In this document: positions 16,736 through 43,672 of the stretch, piece after piece
Layout of the letters: each line of letters starts with the position of its first letter
How positions within the stretch are numbered: position 1 is the stretch's first letter
Assembly: GCA_002104895.1 (NCBI GenBank)
Contig: MCFG01000204.1
Location: forward strand, 1-64,000
DNA from: Anaeromyces robustus
Taxonomy: Eukaryota; Neocallimastigomycota; Neocallimastigomycetes; Neocallimastigales; Neocallimastigaceae
Direction of reading: 5' to 3'
DNA: 64,000 nucleotides
Made by a program: the position numbers and the translations under genes
The notes under the pieces: model-generated
Databases searched by the model: none
The model's input: only the letters and a program-made list of their open reading frames with translations
What the model was told of the DNA's origin: nothing

Positions 16736-18387
16736 TTAATAATCACCATCCATACTATCATCATCTAATTCACCATCTTCAATTTCCTTTGCTAATTTAC
16801 GTTCTTCATCATCTATTTCCTTAGCTGATGCTAATTCCTTTCTATAAGCATTAGATGGGAAACGCATAGCCTATATATATAATTTTATATATTTATTTAT
16901 TAATTAATTAATTTAATATTATATTTTAAAAATTTTTTTAAAAAAAAAAAAAAAAAAAAGGAATAATATTTATTTATATATCAATAAATTTTGTTTTTAA
17001 TTCTAAATATTTACCTTTACAGATTCATTACGAAGATTTAAGCAGAAAGTAATACATTCATTGAAAGCTTCTTGTGGTTCATTAGTAGAGTATATATCAA
17101 CAACTTCCTTTGATTTCATGTAACCTTCTTCATGATTGATGGTAGCATCAATAACACCATCACGAATAGCCTTAGCAATAATATATTCAGCATCTTCTTC
17201 ACTATCTAATTGTAACTTAAGACAAATATCACATAACGATATTCTTGAATAAGATAAACTAATCATACGAATACCAGTCTTAATGACATTATGACGTAAT
17301 CTTTATAATAATTCCAATTATAAAATAAAAAAAAAAAAATAAAATAAAATAAATTTTTAATATACATAATACATATATATAATATAATATAATATAATAT
17401 AATATATAACATTTTCATTAATATCATTTATACATTTATATATTTTCATATTAATTTATTATAAATTTTTTGTTATTTTACCTTAAAATTAAAGTATAAG
17501 TATTATCAGCACGGAATACAGATGTGTACTTATTTAAAGTTTCTTTAAATTTAGTTAAATCACCAACACGTACAGCTAGAATTAATAATTAATTAATTAA
17601 TTAATTAATTAATTATTGATATATAAATAAATATATATATATTTGAGTTAAAAAATAATAATAATAATATTAATGAATAAAATATTAATAAAAATTTTAT
17701 TATTATTTTAATTATTAAATTTATATATAATTTATATCATTTTAAATATTTTCGTTAACAGTACCTTGAGTAATATGGAAATATGGTTCAAGAGATTTTT
17801 TTAATTCTGGTTGTTTAAATATAGATTTAGCTGGAATTTCACCCATTAAAATTTGAACAATAATAGATAATTTATTAGCCTAAAAAGAATTTAAAAAAAA
17901 AATAATAAATAAATGATATTAATTAATAATTTCAATTTTCAAAAAAGAAAAAAAAATTATAAAAAAAAAATTCAATAATAATAACAACAACAATAATAAT
18001 AATAAAACCATTCATTAATATATAATATAGATTATATAACCAATATAATGAAGTTAACTTCTTTATTTTATTTTATTTTATTATATTATATTTCTTGTCA
18101 AATAATATATATATATATAATACTTACAGCTTGAAGGAAACCAACAGTTTTTGTGCTTTGTGGAGCTTTTCTAATGGCTTGTAATAAATAACGATTAGCT
18201 GATGTATAATCAAGTTGAATAGCCTTAATACGACCTAAATAAAACATATAACGAGCAAATTGATTATTACTAGCTTCTTCTGGGAATGTTGTTTTAAGTA
18301 CAAGTTTATCAGCTTGTTCAACTAAATTATAATGTAAATAATTTCTTAATAAAAGATTTAAAATGGTAGCCTAAAATCATTATATAT

Positions 18388-18435
<48 letters not shown>

Positions 18436-20253
18436 TAAAAATATTAATTTTTTTTTTTTTTTAGTATGACTATTAATAATTTTGATTAATATATATATAT
18501 TTATAGATATATAAATTCTCTCATATCATACTTGAGATTCATTATCATGTCTCAAAGCTGTAGTTCTTTGAGCAGCAAGAAGAGTACTGATTAAAATTTA
18601 TCAAACATTTATATAATAAATAGTAGCAATAATAATAATACAAAAATTACATTTTATATTTTAAAGTTATTAATTAAATTTAGTTAAAATGATTATAATT
18701 ATAAGTAATAATTACGTTCTTATGGAAGATAAACGATTAGTTAATTCAAAGAATCTTGAATAATAGAAATAGAATTTAGCAGCTAACATATCCATTGTAC
18801 GTCTATTAAATGAAAGAAGTCTTTGAACAAAACTATCAGCTAATTCAGCACCCTTAATACATTATATAAAAAAAATATAAATTAAATATATATTTTTAAA
18901 CTCATTTATTAAAATAAAAAAAAAAAGAAAGAAAGAAATTGCTTTTTGTAATAATTATAATTGACTTTAACCTAGAATCTTCATTCCTAATAACTAAATG
19001 ATAATAATATTATATATAAAAAATAATTTTATACCTTTTCATATTCCTTCTTATCATGAAGATATATTAAAACTAATAAATATAAATAAGTTTCAACTTC
19101 TGGAAGATAGTTTTTAGTTTGAGTTTTGTCATTTGACTCTTGATCAAGTTCCATTGATTCAGATTCCTTTATATAATAAATGAATTATGAAATATATTGA
19201 TTATTCAACATTAAAAAAAATTTTTTTCCACAAATTATAATTATTAAATCAAAATTTAAATAGGTCACATAAAATATATATATTAATATATAAAGTAAAT
19301 AAATATTTTTTTTTTAATATAGACTTAATATTTTATATAATGAAATTTTAATATTAATAATAAAATTTTTATTATTATAAGAAAAATAAAAATTACTTTT
19401 CCAATATATTTTAATAAAATAGCCTTAGAAGCATCATCTTTTAAAATGTATATATAATATATTCATTAATACTCATTCAAAATAATAATAATTTTATTTC
19501 TTAATAATATAATTAATATACCTTGAGGTACATGAATATTAATGATTTTAGCTAAAGCATCATCAGTTAATCTTCTTCTAATACTTGGGAAAGTTCTTAA
19601 AACTCTGGTAATAAAACGAGTTTCAATATTGTTAACAGCCTTCTCCAAATTTAAAATATTTTGCTTAATATCTATATTTAATATAAAATTATAATGAATA
19701 AAAAAGTACATTATTATAAATTTTCAACACAATATAATTCGTAATAATATAAGTATTCATCAGCAATAACATATATATATTCATATTTAAAATATAATAA
19801 AATATAATAATTTTATATATAAGTTTAAAAATCAATTAATTTTTATTTTTTATATAATTATAATTATTAATAAGATTATGATTATTATTATTATTATTAT
19901 TATCATAATTATTTTTACTATTATTATATCAAAACTTAAACTATTTAAAAAATAATTTTTTATATATATTAGAAAACTATTCTATTGATTTTAAATTAAT
20001 TGTATATAAAAAAATAAATAAATAAAATATATAATATAATTGAAATCTATATTTAAATTAAAAAATAATTTTAATTATTAAAAAATAACATAAAATGATT
20101 GCTCCATTTAAAGGATATTATTATTAATTATCATTAATAAAATGTATATATATATATACCTGCTAATAATAAATTTAATAATTCCTTTTGTTCTTCTTCT
20201 GGAGATTTTACAACTTCCATTTCAACATCTTTTACTTCCTTATTTGCATCCAT
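16736..20253 (-). CDS. RPN3: 26S proteasome non-ATPase regulatory subunit 3 (Rpn3/PSMD3)
   Basis: Lid subunit of the 19S regulatory particle; PCI-domain scaffold with no enzymatic activity. Eleven exons on the reverse strand: 20160-20253, 19522-19671, 19397-19437, 19035-19166, 18716-18852, 18532-18586, 18128-18370, 17765-17879, 17482-17575, 17015-17300, 16736-16870; 1482 nt, 493 aa. Human is about 534 and yeast 523, the difference lying mainly in a shorter N-terminus. Family blocks include [49 protein letters not shown], and the C-terminal PCI segment with [19 protein letters not shown] and [18 protein letters not shown]. The tail [13 protein letters not shown] is followed by an acidic end ([13 protein letters not shown]). 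All junctions are GT-AG and phases close. Start [13 protein letters not shown] gives the correct phase. Confidence 0.95.
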
Positions 20254-20821
20254 TTCTGAAAATTATAATATTAGTATAACAATATAAATAAATGAAAAAT
20301 ATTTATATTAATTTGTTGTTATTTATATAATCGAAATCTGTATTTTTTATTTTAAATTCTTTGTTTTATTGAAATATAGTTATGAATTTTATTGTTTATT
20401 GATTTATATTGATATTTTAATAACCACCTTATTTATACCTTATATTTAATTGTACTAATATGATTAATTCAAAATGTAATTTATGATCTTTTTTTTTTTT
20501 TATATATAATTAATACAATTTTATTTATTTTATTTTTATTGTTTTAACAATAACAAATAATTTTTAATATTTAAAAAAAATAAATAATTATCAGAAAAAT
20601 ATATTAATTTTTATAAAAAATATAATTATTTTTTTTTTTTAATTAATATTAAATATTATTAATATATATATATATTATGATATATAAAAATTTAATAATA
20701 TTTAATAAAATATAATATTATTAAATAATTTTTAAATATTTATTTTTTTTGAATTAAATTAGAATTAATTATATAAAATAATATAAAAAATAAATTAAAA
20801 TAATTAAAATTATCAATTCAT

Positions 20822-21125
20822 TCATTTATTTAGTTAGTTATTTACTAGTTATTTATTTAGTTATTTATTATTTATTTATTTACTTATTTATTTAGTTATT
20901 TATTAGTTATTTATTTAGTTATTTATTATTTATTTATTTACTTATTTATTTAGTTATTTATCAGTTATTTATTATTTGTTTATTTATTTATTTATTTAGT
21001 TATTTATTTAGGTATTATTTTTATTTACTTATTTATTTAGTTATTTATTAGTTATTTATTTAGTTATTTAATTATTTATTTAATTAATTAATTATTTATT
21101 TATTTATTCATTTATTCATTTATTT
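20822..21125. repeat. Degenerate tandem array of TTAT/TTTAG units
   Basis: TTTA units interspersed with tagttatttattagttattta-like blocks of about 28 to 60 bases that recur several times with small changes. This indicates an older tetranucleotide array that has mutated and partly re-duplicated. Confidence 0.75.
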
Positions 21126-22262
21126 GTTTGTTATGTTTTATTATTTATTAATTTTAATTAATTTATTAATAATTAAATTATATAATAGTTTTCTGATAAT
21201 TTTTATTCTTTTAAATATAAAGACAAAAAAAAAAAAAGCAAACACCTAAACTTGATAAAAAAAAAATTTAAATATTTCAGTGACCTTAGAAGAAAAAATA
21301 AAGATTGTCAATGATGTATTTTAAATACTAATAAGGAAAAAAAATGTTATAAAATATATTTAAATATTAAAATATTTATTCTTTCCAATATAAAAACAAA
21401 TTAATAATACCAAAATTTTGAAAAAATGTAAAAAAGCTACAGTATTAAAATATATATACTTGTTTATAATAATACAGTAAAATATTAACTAATATAGTTT
21501 AATATTTAATTATTTAATTGTTCTTAGTATTATTTCTTTTTATTATAATATAATATTATTATTTCTTTGTAATAAATACCAAATAATTTTGATGTATTTG
21601 AATGGAAAACCATTCAACAAAAATATAATAAAATAAATATTATAAAACCTAACCATTAAAAAATTTGAACACCTACAGTCAAAAGAACCATTTTTATACA
21701 ATAGAAAATAAAAAAGCATAATACATCTATTTATTTATTTTATTATTAACAATAGCATTTTGTTTATTTTTTATTTTTTTTTTATTAAATTTATATCTCC
21801 ATGTTATTTATATATTAGATAGAATTTTTATATATTATTAATTCTCTTGTTAATGTTTTTTTTTTCTTTATTAGAACGGTAAGTATTGAAAATATTCACA
21901 TTTATCTTATTAAATATTAATCAGTATAAAAGTAAATTTTCAATTATATAATGAAGATTATAAATAAATAATTAATAAGTTTATATATATATAAATAAAT
22001 TTTCAATTTATTAATAAATAATTATATATTATAAATAAATAGTATAATAATATTGTTATTAAAATAAAAATAGACCTTATTTTATTTTTAATTAATAGGA
22101 ATAATATTATTATAATTATCAAAATAGACCTTGTTTTGATAATTATAAAAATTTAGAATGATTATTATTTTTTATATATTAATATTATTTATTATATATG
22201 AGTGATCATAAAAAACATAAAATTATGTTAATATTTATTAAAATGTTTTTTAGACATATAAA

Positions 22263-22278
22263 CATGTGATATCACATG
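22263..22278. other. 16-bp perfect palindrome
   Basis: The bases catgtgatatcacatg read the same on both strands and contain two E-box-type CANNTG words (CATGTG and CACATG). It stands out because the surrounding sequence is almost pure A/T. A binding site is possible but unproven; it lies about 2 kb from either flanking start codon. Confidence 0.4.
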
Positions 22279-23227
22279 GATGAAATACTAAAATACAGAA
22301 TATAAAAAATTTTTAATATTTTCTTATTTTTAAAAATAATTAAAAAGTAAATATATAATAAAGTGTAGTAGAGTAAATGAAAAGAATGATGTAGATGTAG
22401 CAAATATATAGAGATGAGGTATAAAAATTTACTCGATTGTTAATTAATAGATCAAAAGTAGTATTTTAATTTATAATTTTTAATTTTTTATATTAAATTA
22501 TAAATATTTTATTAGTGGCTTGTAAAATTATTATTGAATAAGATGATTATTCATTGGTGGAAATAGTTTGATTATAACGTTTTATTATTTATTTTTTTGA
22601 AATTGTTATTATTTGAAATTGTTGTTTTTTCTTACTAATTTTTTTTATTATTAATAATTAATAATTAATAATTCTATTTTTTATTAATAATTCTATGTGA
22701 ATAATAGCAAGAGAAAAACACAATTATAAATAATAATGTTTCTATACAATATTATTTATGTGTATTTCAAAAAATAACAGTATTACATGAAATTATTTTG
22801 TTATATTGATCATTAATTATTGATTGTTTGGACTTTACTTTTTTTTTAATATATTAATAGTATATATTAATATACTATTAATACATCTTTTCTTTGATAA
22901 CATTAATTAATATATATTAAAATAATAAATATAAAATAGTTTAATCACTAAGTTTTATGTATATTAATTTCTTCATTCTTTTTTTTTTAAATGACATATT
23001 ATTAAACAAAAAAAAAAAAAACTATTTGTACAATTTATGTATAATTAATGTACATTATTACAAAATAACAAGTAATAAGATTTAATAATTTTATAAATGT
23101 ATAGTAAATGGTTTTTAAAAATGTATTATGATATTTAATTATTAATTTATAGTTTATATTTTATAATTGTGATCATTATAATAAATATAAATTAATAATT
23201 AAAGTTAAATAATATAAATTAATAAGA

Positions 23228-23395
23228 ATAATAATAATAAATAATAAATAATAAATAATAAATAATAAATAATAAATAATAAATAATAAATAATAATAAT
23301 AAATAATAAATAATAAATAATAAATAATAAATAATAATAATAATAATAATAATAATTAAATAATAATTAAATAATAATAAATAATAATATATATT
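23228..23395. repeat. (AATAATA)n / (AAT)n mixed array
   Basis: About ten heptamer units (ATAAATA-type), then AAT units with interruptions. Non-coding, in the UBC4 upstream region. Confidence 0.8.
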
Positions 23396-24185
23396 ATTAT
23401 TATTTATTTATTTTTAATATTTACATATTAATTTTATTAAGTTATATAAATATATATTTAAATATTCAATATATTGACTCTATATTATTATATATTGATA
23501 TATAATAATTATATTAAAATTTGTGTAAAATTAAGTAAATCATATTTAATGCTTATATAATTAAATAAACTATATATTAATAATAAATAATGAAAATATA
23601 TTTATTTATATTATAATATATCAATCAATATAATTTAATCAATAATAAATATTTTTACCATTTTATTCTATTATATATAATTGGAAAAATCCCTTTTTTA
23701 TCATATATTAATTTCTAATATAAATATTAATATTGGATTTTTTAATATATATACTATTTTGTTGGATATAAAAATTTATACTTTAATATATTATTATTAT
23801 ATATTAATATATTAGATCTTTACTTAATTTCTTTATGTAAAATACATATAATATATAAAGATTGAATTTATTATTTATTAATTACTTATAATTTATTTAA
23901 TATTATATATATTAAAAAAGTGCGAAATAATTTATTATTAGATAAATTATATAATAAAACATAATATATTTATAATATATTAAAATAATTTATATATTTA
24001 TTTATAGATATATTAGTAAGGATGTATAGAATAATATTTGATTAATATTATATATTAATAAATATTATATAGTAAAAAAAAAGATGTATATAAGTGATAA
24101 ATTATATCTAAAAAAACATTTTTTCTTTTTTTACTTTTTGTTTTTTATCAAATAAATAAATATAAACCTTTATTTATAATAAAAA

Positions 24186-33686
<9,501 letters not shown>

Positions 33687-34747
33687 TCTGATAAAAATAT
33701 TTTAAAAATTATTAATTTTTGTTTCCTTGTGAAATAAAAAAGCAAAAAAAAAAAGAATATAAGAATATGAAAAAAATAACAAATAATTATAAAAAATATA
33801 ATAATCAAATAATATAAAAATACAATTAAATATCAAAAATTATTTACATTTAATATAAATTAAGAGAAGGAATAATAATCTAAATGTAAGGTATCACTAT
33901 CATAAAAAAAAAAAAAGAACAATTGCAGTAACAAAAATAATAGTTACAATAAAAAATTAAAATAAAAAAAAAATAGAGAAAATAAAATTAAAATAAAAAA
34001 CGAAAAAAAAAAAAATAAATAACAAAAACAAAAAACAAACAAACAAAAAAAAAACAAAAAAAAAACAAAAAAAAAAAAAAACAAAAAAACAAAAAACAAA
34101 AATCAATAATCAATAATAAAAAAGAGATAATAGTAACACAAAAGACAATAATTTATCATTCAAAAAAGCCATATTTATCTTTTATTTTAGATGTAGATAA
34201 TTAATAAAATATATATATATTTATATATATTATTTTTTACCATTTTTTCATTTTATTTTATTTTTTATATATATATAAATATTTTTTAGAATAATTAATA
34301 TATTATTTTTCTCATTTTTATCAATTGCAATCATATTATTGGCATTGACATTCATTATAAAAATAATATTATATATACTTTAAATTTTTGTTTAGTTTTA
34401 GATTACATTTTTTTTTATTAAAGTTATATTATTATATTTATATATATAATATTTTTTTTACTATAATTTTTCTTTTATATAAATAAACATTAAAATCAAG
34501 AAAAAAAAATACTAAAATAAAATAATATCTGATAATTGTTACTACTTTAATCATAATCAATAAATAAAATATTTATAAAAAAAAAAAAAACAAAAAAAAA
34601 AATAAGTGTAAAAATATTTTAATAAAAAATTAAAATTCTATATATCTATTTGTAGATTTTTTACTTATATTATTGTAATAACTTTATATAAAAAAAATAT
34701 TTTAATTTATAATTTATTACTTAACATTTTTTTTATTTAATTTTTAT

Positions 34748-34784
<37 letters not shown>

Positions 34785-35147
34785 CTTTAATTACTATTAT
34801 TAGTAAAAGATTAAATTATTATTTATTATTGGTTTATTATTATGAAATTATATTACGTTTTATTAATATTATTGCTAATTTTTTTTTTTTTTTATTTGTA
34901 AATTTATTCATTTATTTGGTGTGTATGTATATATGTAGTAGTGATGAATTAGGATTTAAGTAAAGATAATAATTAAAAAAAAGATTAAAAAAAGTTTTTT
35001 ACTTTCGTTCTTTATTATTATTATTTTTTTTAATTTTTTAATTTTTTATTATTATTATTTTTTTTTATTTATTGAATTTTTATATTTTTATATTTATTAT
35101 ATATTAATTTAAAAAAATTAAACATATACAAAAAAAAAGAAAGAAAT
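33687..35147. other. Convergent 3' region, V-ATPase and aminotransferase
   Basis: Both neighbours end here, so it holds two 3' UTRs. The left half is A-rich on the + strand with C interruptions (33900-34110) and the right half is T-rich (34740-35100), as expected for opposing UTRs. No gene seen. Confidence 0.5.
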
Positions 35148-40052
<4,905 letters not shown>

Positions 40053-43000
40053 TTAATTTTCTTCTATTTTTTCCATATAAGTATAGTAAGAATTTATCAT
40101 AGATTCCATTACTTCTAATAAAATATTAATTTGACTTTTATAAAATTTATATTTTCCTATTTGATGCATTTTAGCTTCATGTTTATGTTTTGGAATAGTA
40201 TTTTCATCTTTCATTTTTGAATTTAAAGATTTAATCTTTAGTTTTTTATCATTTTCTTTTTCTTTTTTTATATCAATATATTCATTATTATTATTATTAT
40301 TATTAATATAAATATTTGGTACTGATTTTGATATAATCGATTTATGCTTTTCTTTTTGCTTACTTTTTTTATTAATAAAAATATTTAATATTTTTAAAAG
40401 ACGTTTTGAATACATAATAATAGATTGTAAGGAAATCACTATAGGTTGTAAATAATGACTAGATTCTAATATTTCTTGAATAGTTTGATTTTGAATATCT
40501 CTTAAGGAATTAGTTATAGATAAAATAGTAAATTGAATATCATCATCTGATTTTATTATAAGACTTGAAGGCATTTCTATATCATTAATCATTCCTTCAC
40601 TTTTTGATTTTAATAAATATGGTTTAGATTTTATATTTATATTAGAAGCTTGAATGATTTCTTCATTGAAATTTTTTAAATTCTTTTCAACAGAATCAAT
40701 AGTATCACTAATTTCAGAAAGTGAATTTAAAGTATTGTAGATGTGTTCATTTTTCTTTTTGTAATCATTATATAAATTATTTTTATTATTATTAATAATA
40801 TTATCATCATTTTCTTTATCTATGTTCATGCTTTTATCTATTCTTGAATTTATATTATTCTGACTATAATAATCTTCTTTATTTATATTATGCTTTTCAT
40901 TGTATTCACTATTACAACTATTACAACTATTATAACTAAAATCATTATTATTACTATTATTACTATTATTATTACTATTATTATTATTATTATAATTTAG
41001 TATACTATTATCTTGAGATTGACTACTTTCTAAAATATTATCATTATTATCATTTAAATTTTCTCTTGGAATTTTTATGATAGAATATATTTCACTAATT
41101 TCACTCTCTGATTCAGTATTTTCAATTTTATAATTGCTATTATCATTATTATTATCACTATCTTTTATGATATCTTTTGAATGTATTTTTTTAATATTAT
41201 TATTATTATAATTATTATTTTTATTATTTTTTAAACTTTGTGAAGATAATTTACTTTTATTTTGTCTTGTTTTACTGTTCATACTTCCATTTTTTGAAGA
41301 TGACAATTGACTTTTACTATTTCTATTTTTATTACTATTATTTTTTGAATCAAAAGATATATCATTATTTTTATTTGATTTTATTGAGGTATTTTTATTG
41401 TCATATATATCATTTATAATTTCATTATTAATTATACCATTTGTGTCAGTTGTTAAATGAGAAACTGAAGAATGACAATTAGATGAGGATTTTAATTGAG
41501 TTTTATTATTATCACTGTTGTTGTTTTCGTTATTGTTAATGTCATTTTTAATTGATTTGTTTATTTTATCTGTTAATTTCAAACTTTTTTCGATAATTTT
41601 ATTAGATTTATCTATTAAAAATGTTTCACTATAGGATGAAGAATTGATATTATTTGAGCTATTATTGGATGGAATATATACCATAACTTCATTAGCATTA
41701 ACATTATCCTTTTTTTGTTTATAAATTGGAATTATATCATTTTGATAATCATCAATATTTATTATTTTATTATTTTCATTATCACTATTTTCATTAACTT
41801 CAAAAATTTTATTATTACTTTTTAAAGAATTATAATTATGAATGTCAGAAGTTTTATTGCTACTTTTTAGAGAATTAAAATCATGGATGTCAGAAGTTTT
41901 ATTGCTACTTTTTAGAGAATTAAAATCATGGATGTCAGAAGTATTATTATTACTTTTTAAAGAATTAAAATCATGGATAGTAGAAGTATTATTGTTACTT
42001 TCTAAAGAGTAAAAATCATGAATATCAGAAGTTTTATTATTACTTTTTAAAGAATTAAATTCATGAATTTCTTTCTCATTTAAAGATTTACTTGATTCCA
42101 TTTTATTATTTATATTATTATTACTTTCTATAGTTTGAATTATAACAGAATTATTATTATTATTATTATTATTGTTATTATTAATATCATTATTTTTTTC
42201 CATATTTTGAATTATAACTTTTGTATTTATTGAAATTTCACTACTTTCATTTCCGGATGAAAGAACACTATAATCATTACTTTTTTTAATATCGACATTT
42301 ATATTTTCAATACTATTATTATTTTCAATAGCATCTTCTGTAGTATTTTTAAAACTATTATTATTATAACTATTATTACTAATATCACTATTACTGTCTA
42401 CATCATCAATTTCTTTTATTATAATATTATTTAATGAATTTGTAATATCATCATCGATCAAATCATCATTATTTTCTCTAAATTCATAATTACTATTTTT
42501 ACTATTTTCTGTATTATTATCATTTAAATTATAATGATTACTATCATTTTCCTTTTGATCATTTGATTTCAATGTTTTTATAATAGTTTTATTATCATTT
42601 GTTTTTATGGTAGTATTATTGTTTTCTTCTTTTTTAATATTTTCAATACAAATGACATCATCAATACATGCAATATGGAACTTTTTCTTTTTTTTATTTA
42701 ATTTTGTTTTTGACTATTTAATATAAATATAATAATATAATAATATTTATATATATAAATATATATTTAATATAATTGTATATATTAATATAATTGTATT
42801 AAGTTCCTTAAATATATATATATATATATTTAATATTAATTTAATTTACCAAACTTTTATTCTTTTTAGAGGCCTTAGTCTTTTTACTTTTTTCTATATT
42901 TATTGGTTCAGTAACTTCAACTTCATTTGAATATACAATTTTTACATTACTTGTTTGTTTCTTTTCAATTTTTTTTAATTTAAAATACATATATATGTAA

Positions 43001-43620
43001 ATATAAATAACTAAAGTTAATATATAACTTTTTTACTCATAAATTATTATATATCAATATAAATAAATAAATTATTATATATAATTAATTTATTTATATA
43101 TATAATAGTAATTACCGATGATAATACAGATGATGATTTTAATTTTTTACTACTTTTATTATTATTTTTTTTATATTTTTCTGAATTTAATTTTAAAGGT
43201 CCAAAGGTACTCCATTTTTTTTTATTTTTATCTAATAATGGATTTACACTAGGAAAGAATCTTGACCTTAATTTTTCACATGATGGTTCACTATTTGCTG
43301 TAATTTTTATTTCTTTTGTATGATATGAGAAATTTAATGGATTTATACCATCCAACATCTTAAATTCTTTCTATATTAATTAAATAAATAATTAATTAAT
43401 TATTTATTATATATTGTTAATATAACTATAAATATATTATTATTAATGTATATAATGATTATAATATATATTAAAAAAATTAGAATAATTACTCTTTTTG
43501 AAGAAAATTCAACCGGATATTGTTTATCTTTTAGTTCTTTATTTGCATTTAAAAATTTTTCAATTCTACTCATTATATCATCATCTTTTATTTAATAAAT
43601 AATAATAAATTAAAATAAAA

Positions 43621-43672
<52 letters not shown>

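Larger units (their letters stand above)
20254..24185. other. 3.9-kb divergent intergenic region between RPN3 and UBC4
   Basis: Lies between two genes transcribed away from each other, so it contains both promoters. Mostly A/T low complexity. It includes a TTTA/TTAG-type degenerate array (20822-21125), an AATAAT/AATA array (about 23228-23395) and a 16-base perfect palindrome at 22263-22278. Bases 22330-22440 and 22540-22560 are slightly richer in G, but no frame is convincing. No specific promoter element can be assigned. Confidence 0.5.

Noticed and set aside
22552-22562. Possible proteasome control element (ggtggaaat) upstream of RPN3 and UBC4
   Set aside because: Only a partial match to the yeast PACE word GGTGGCAAA and about 2.3 kb from RPN3; too weak to call.
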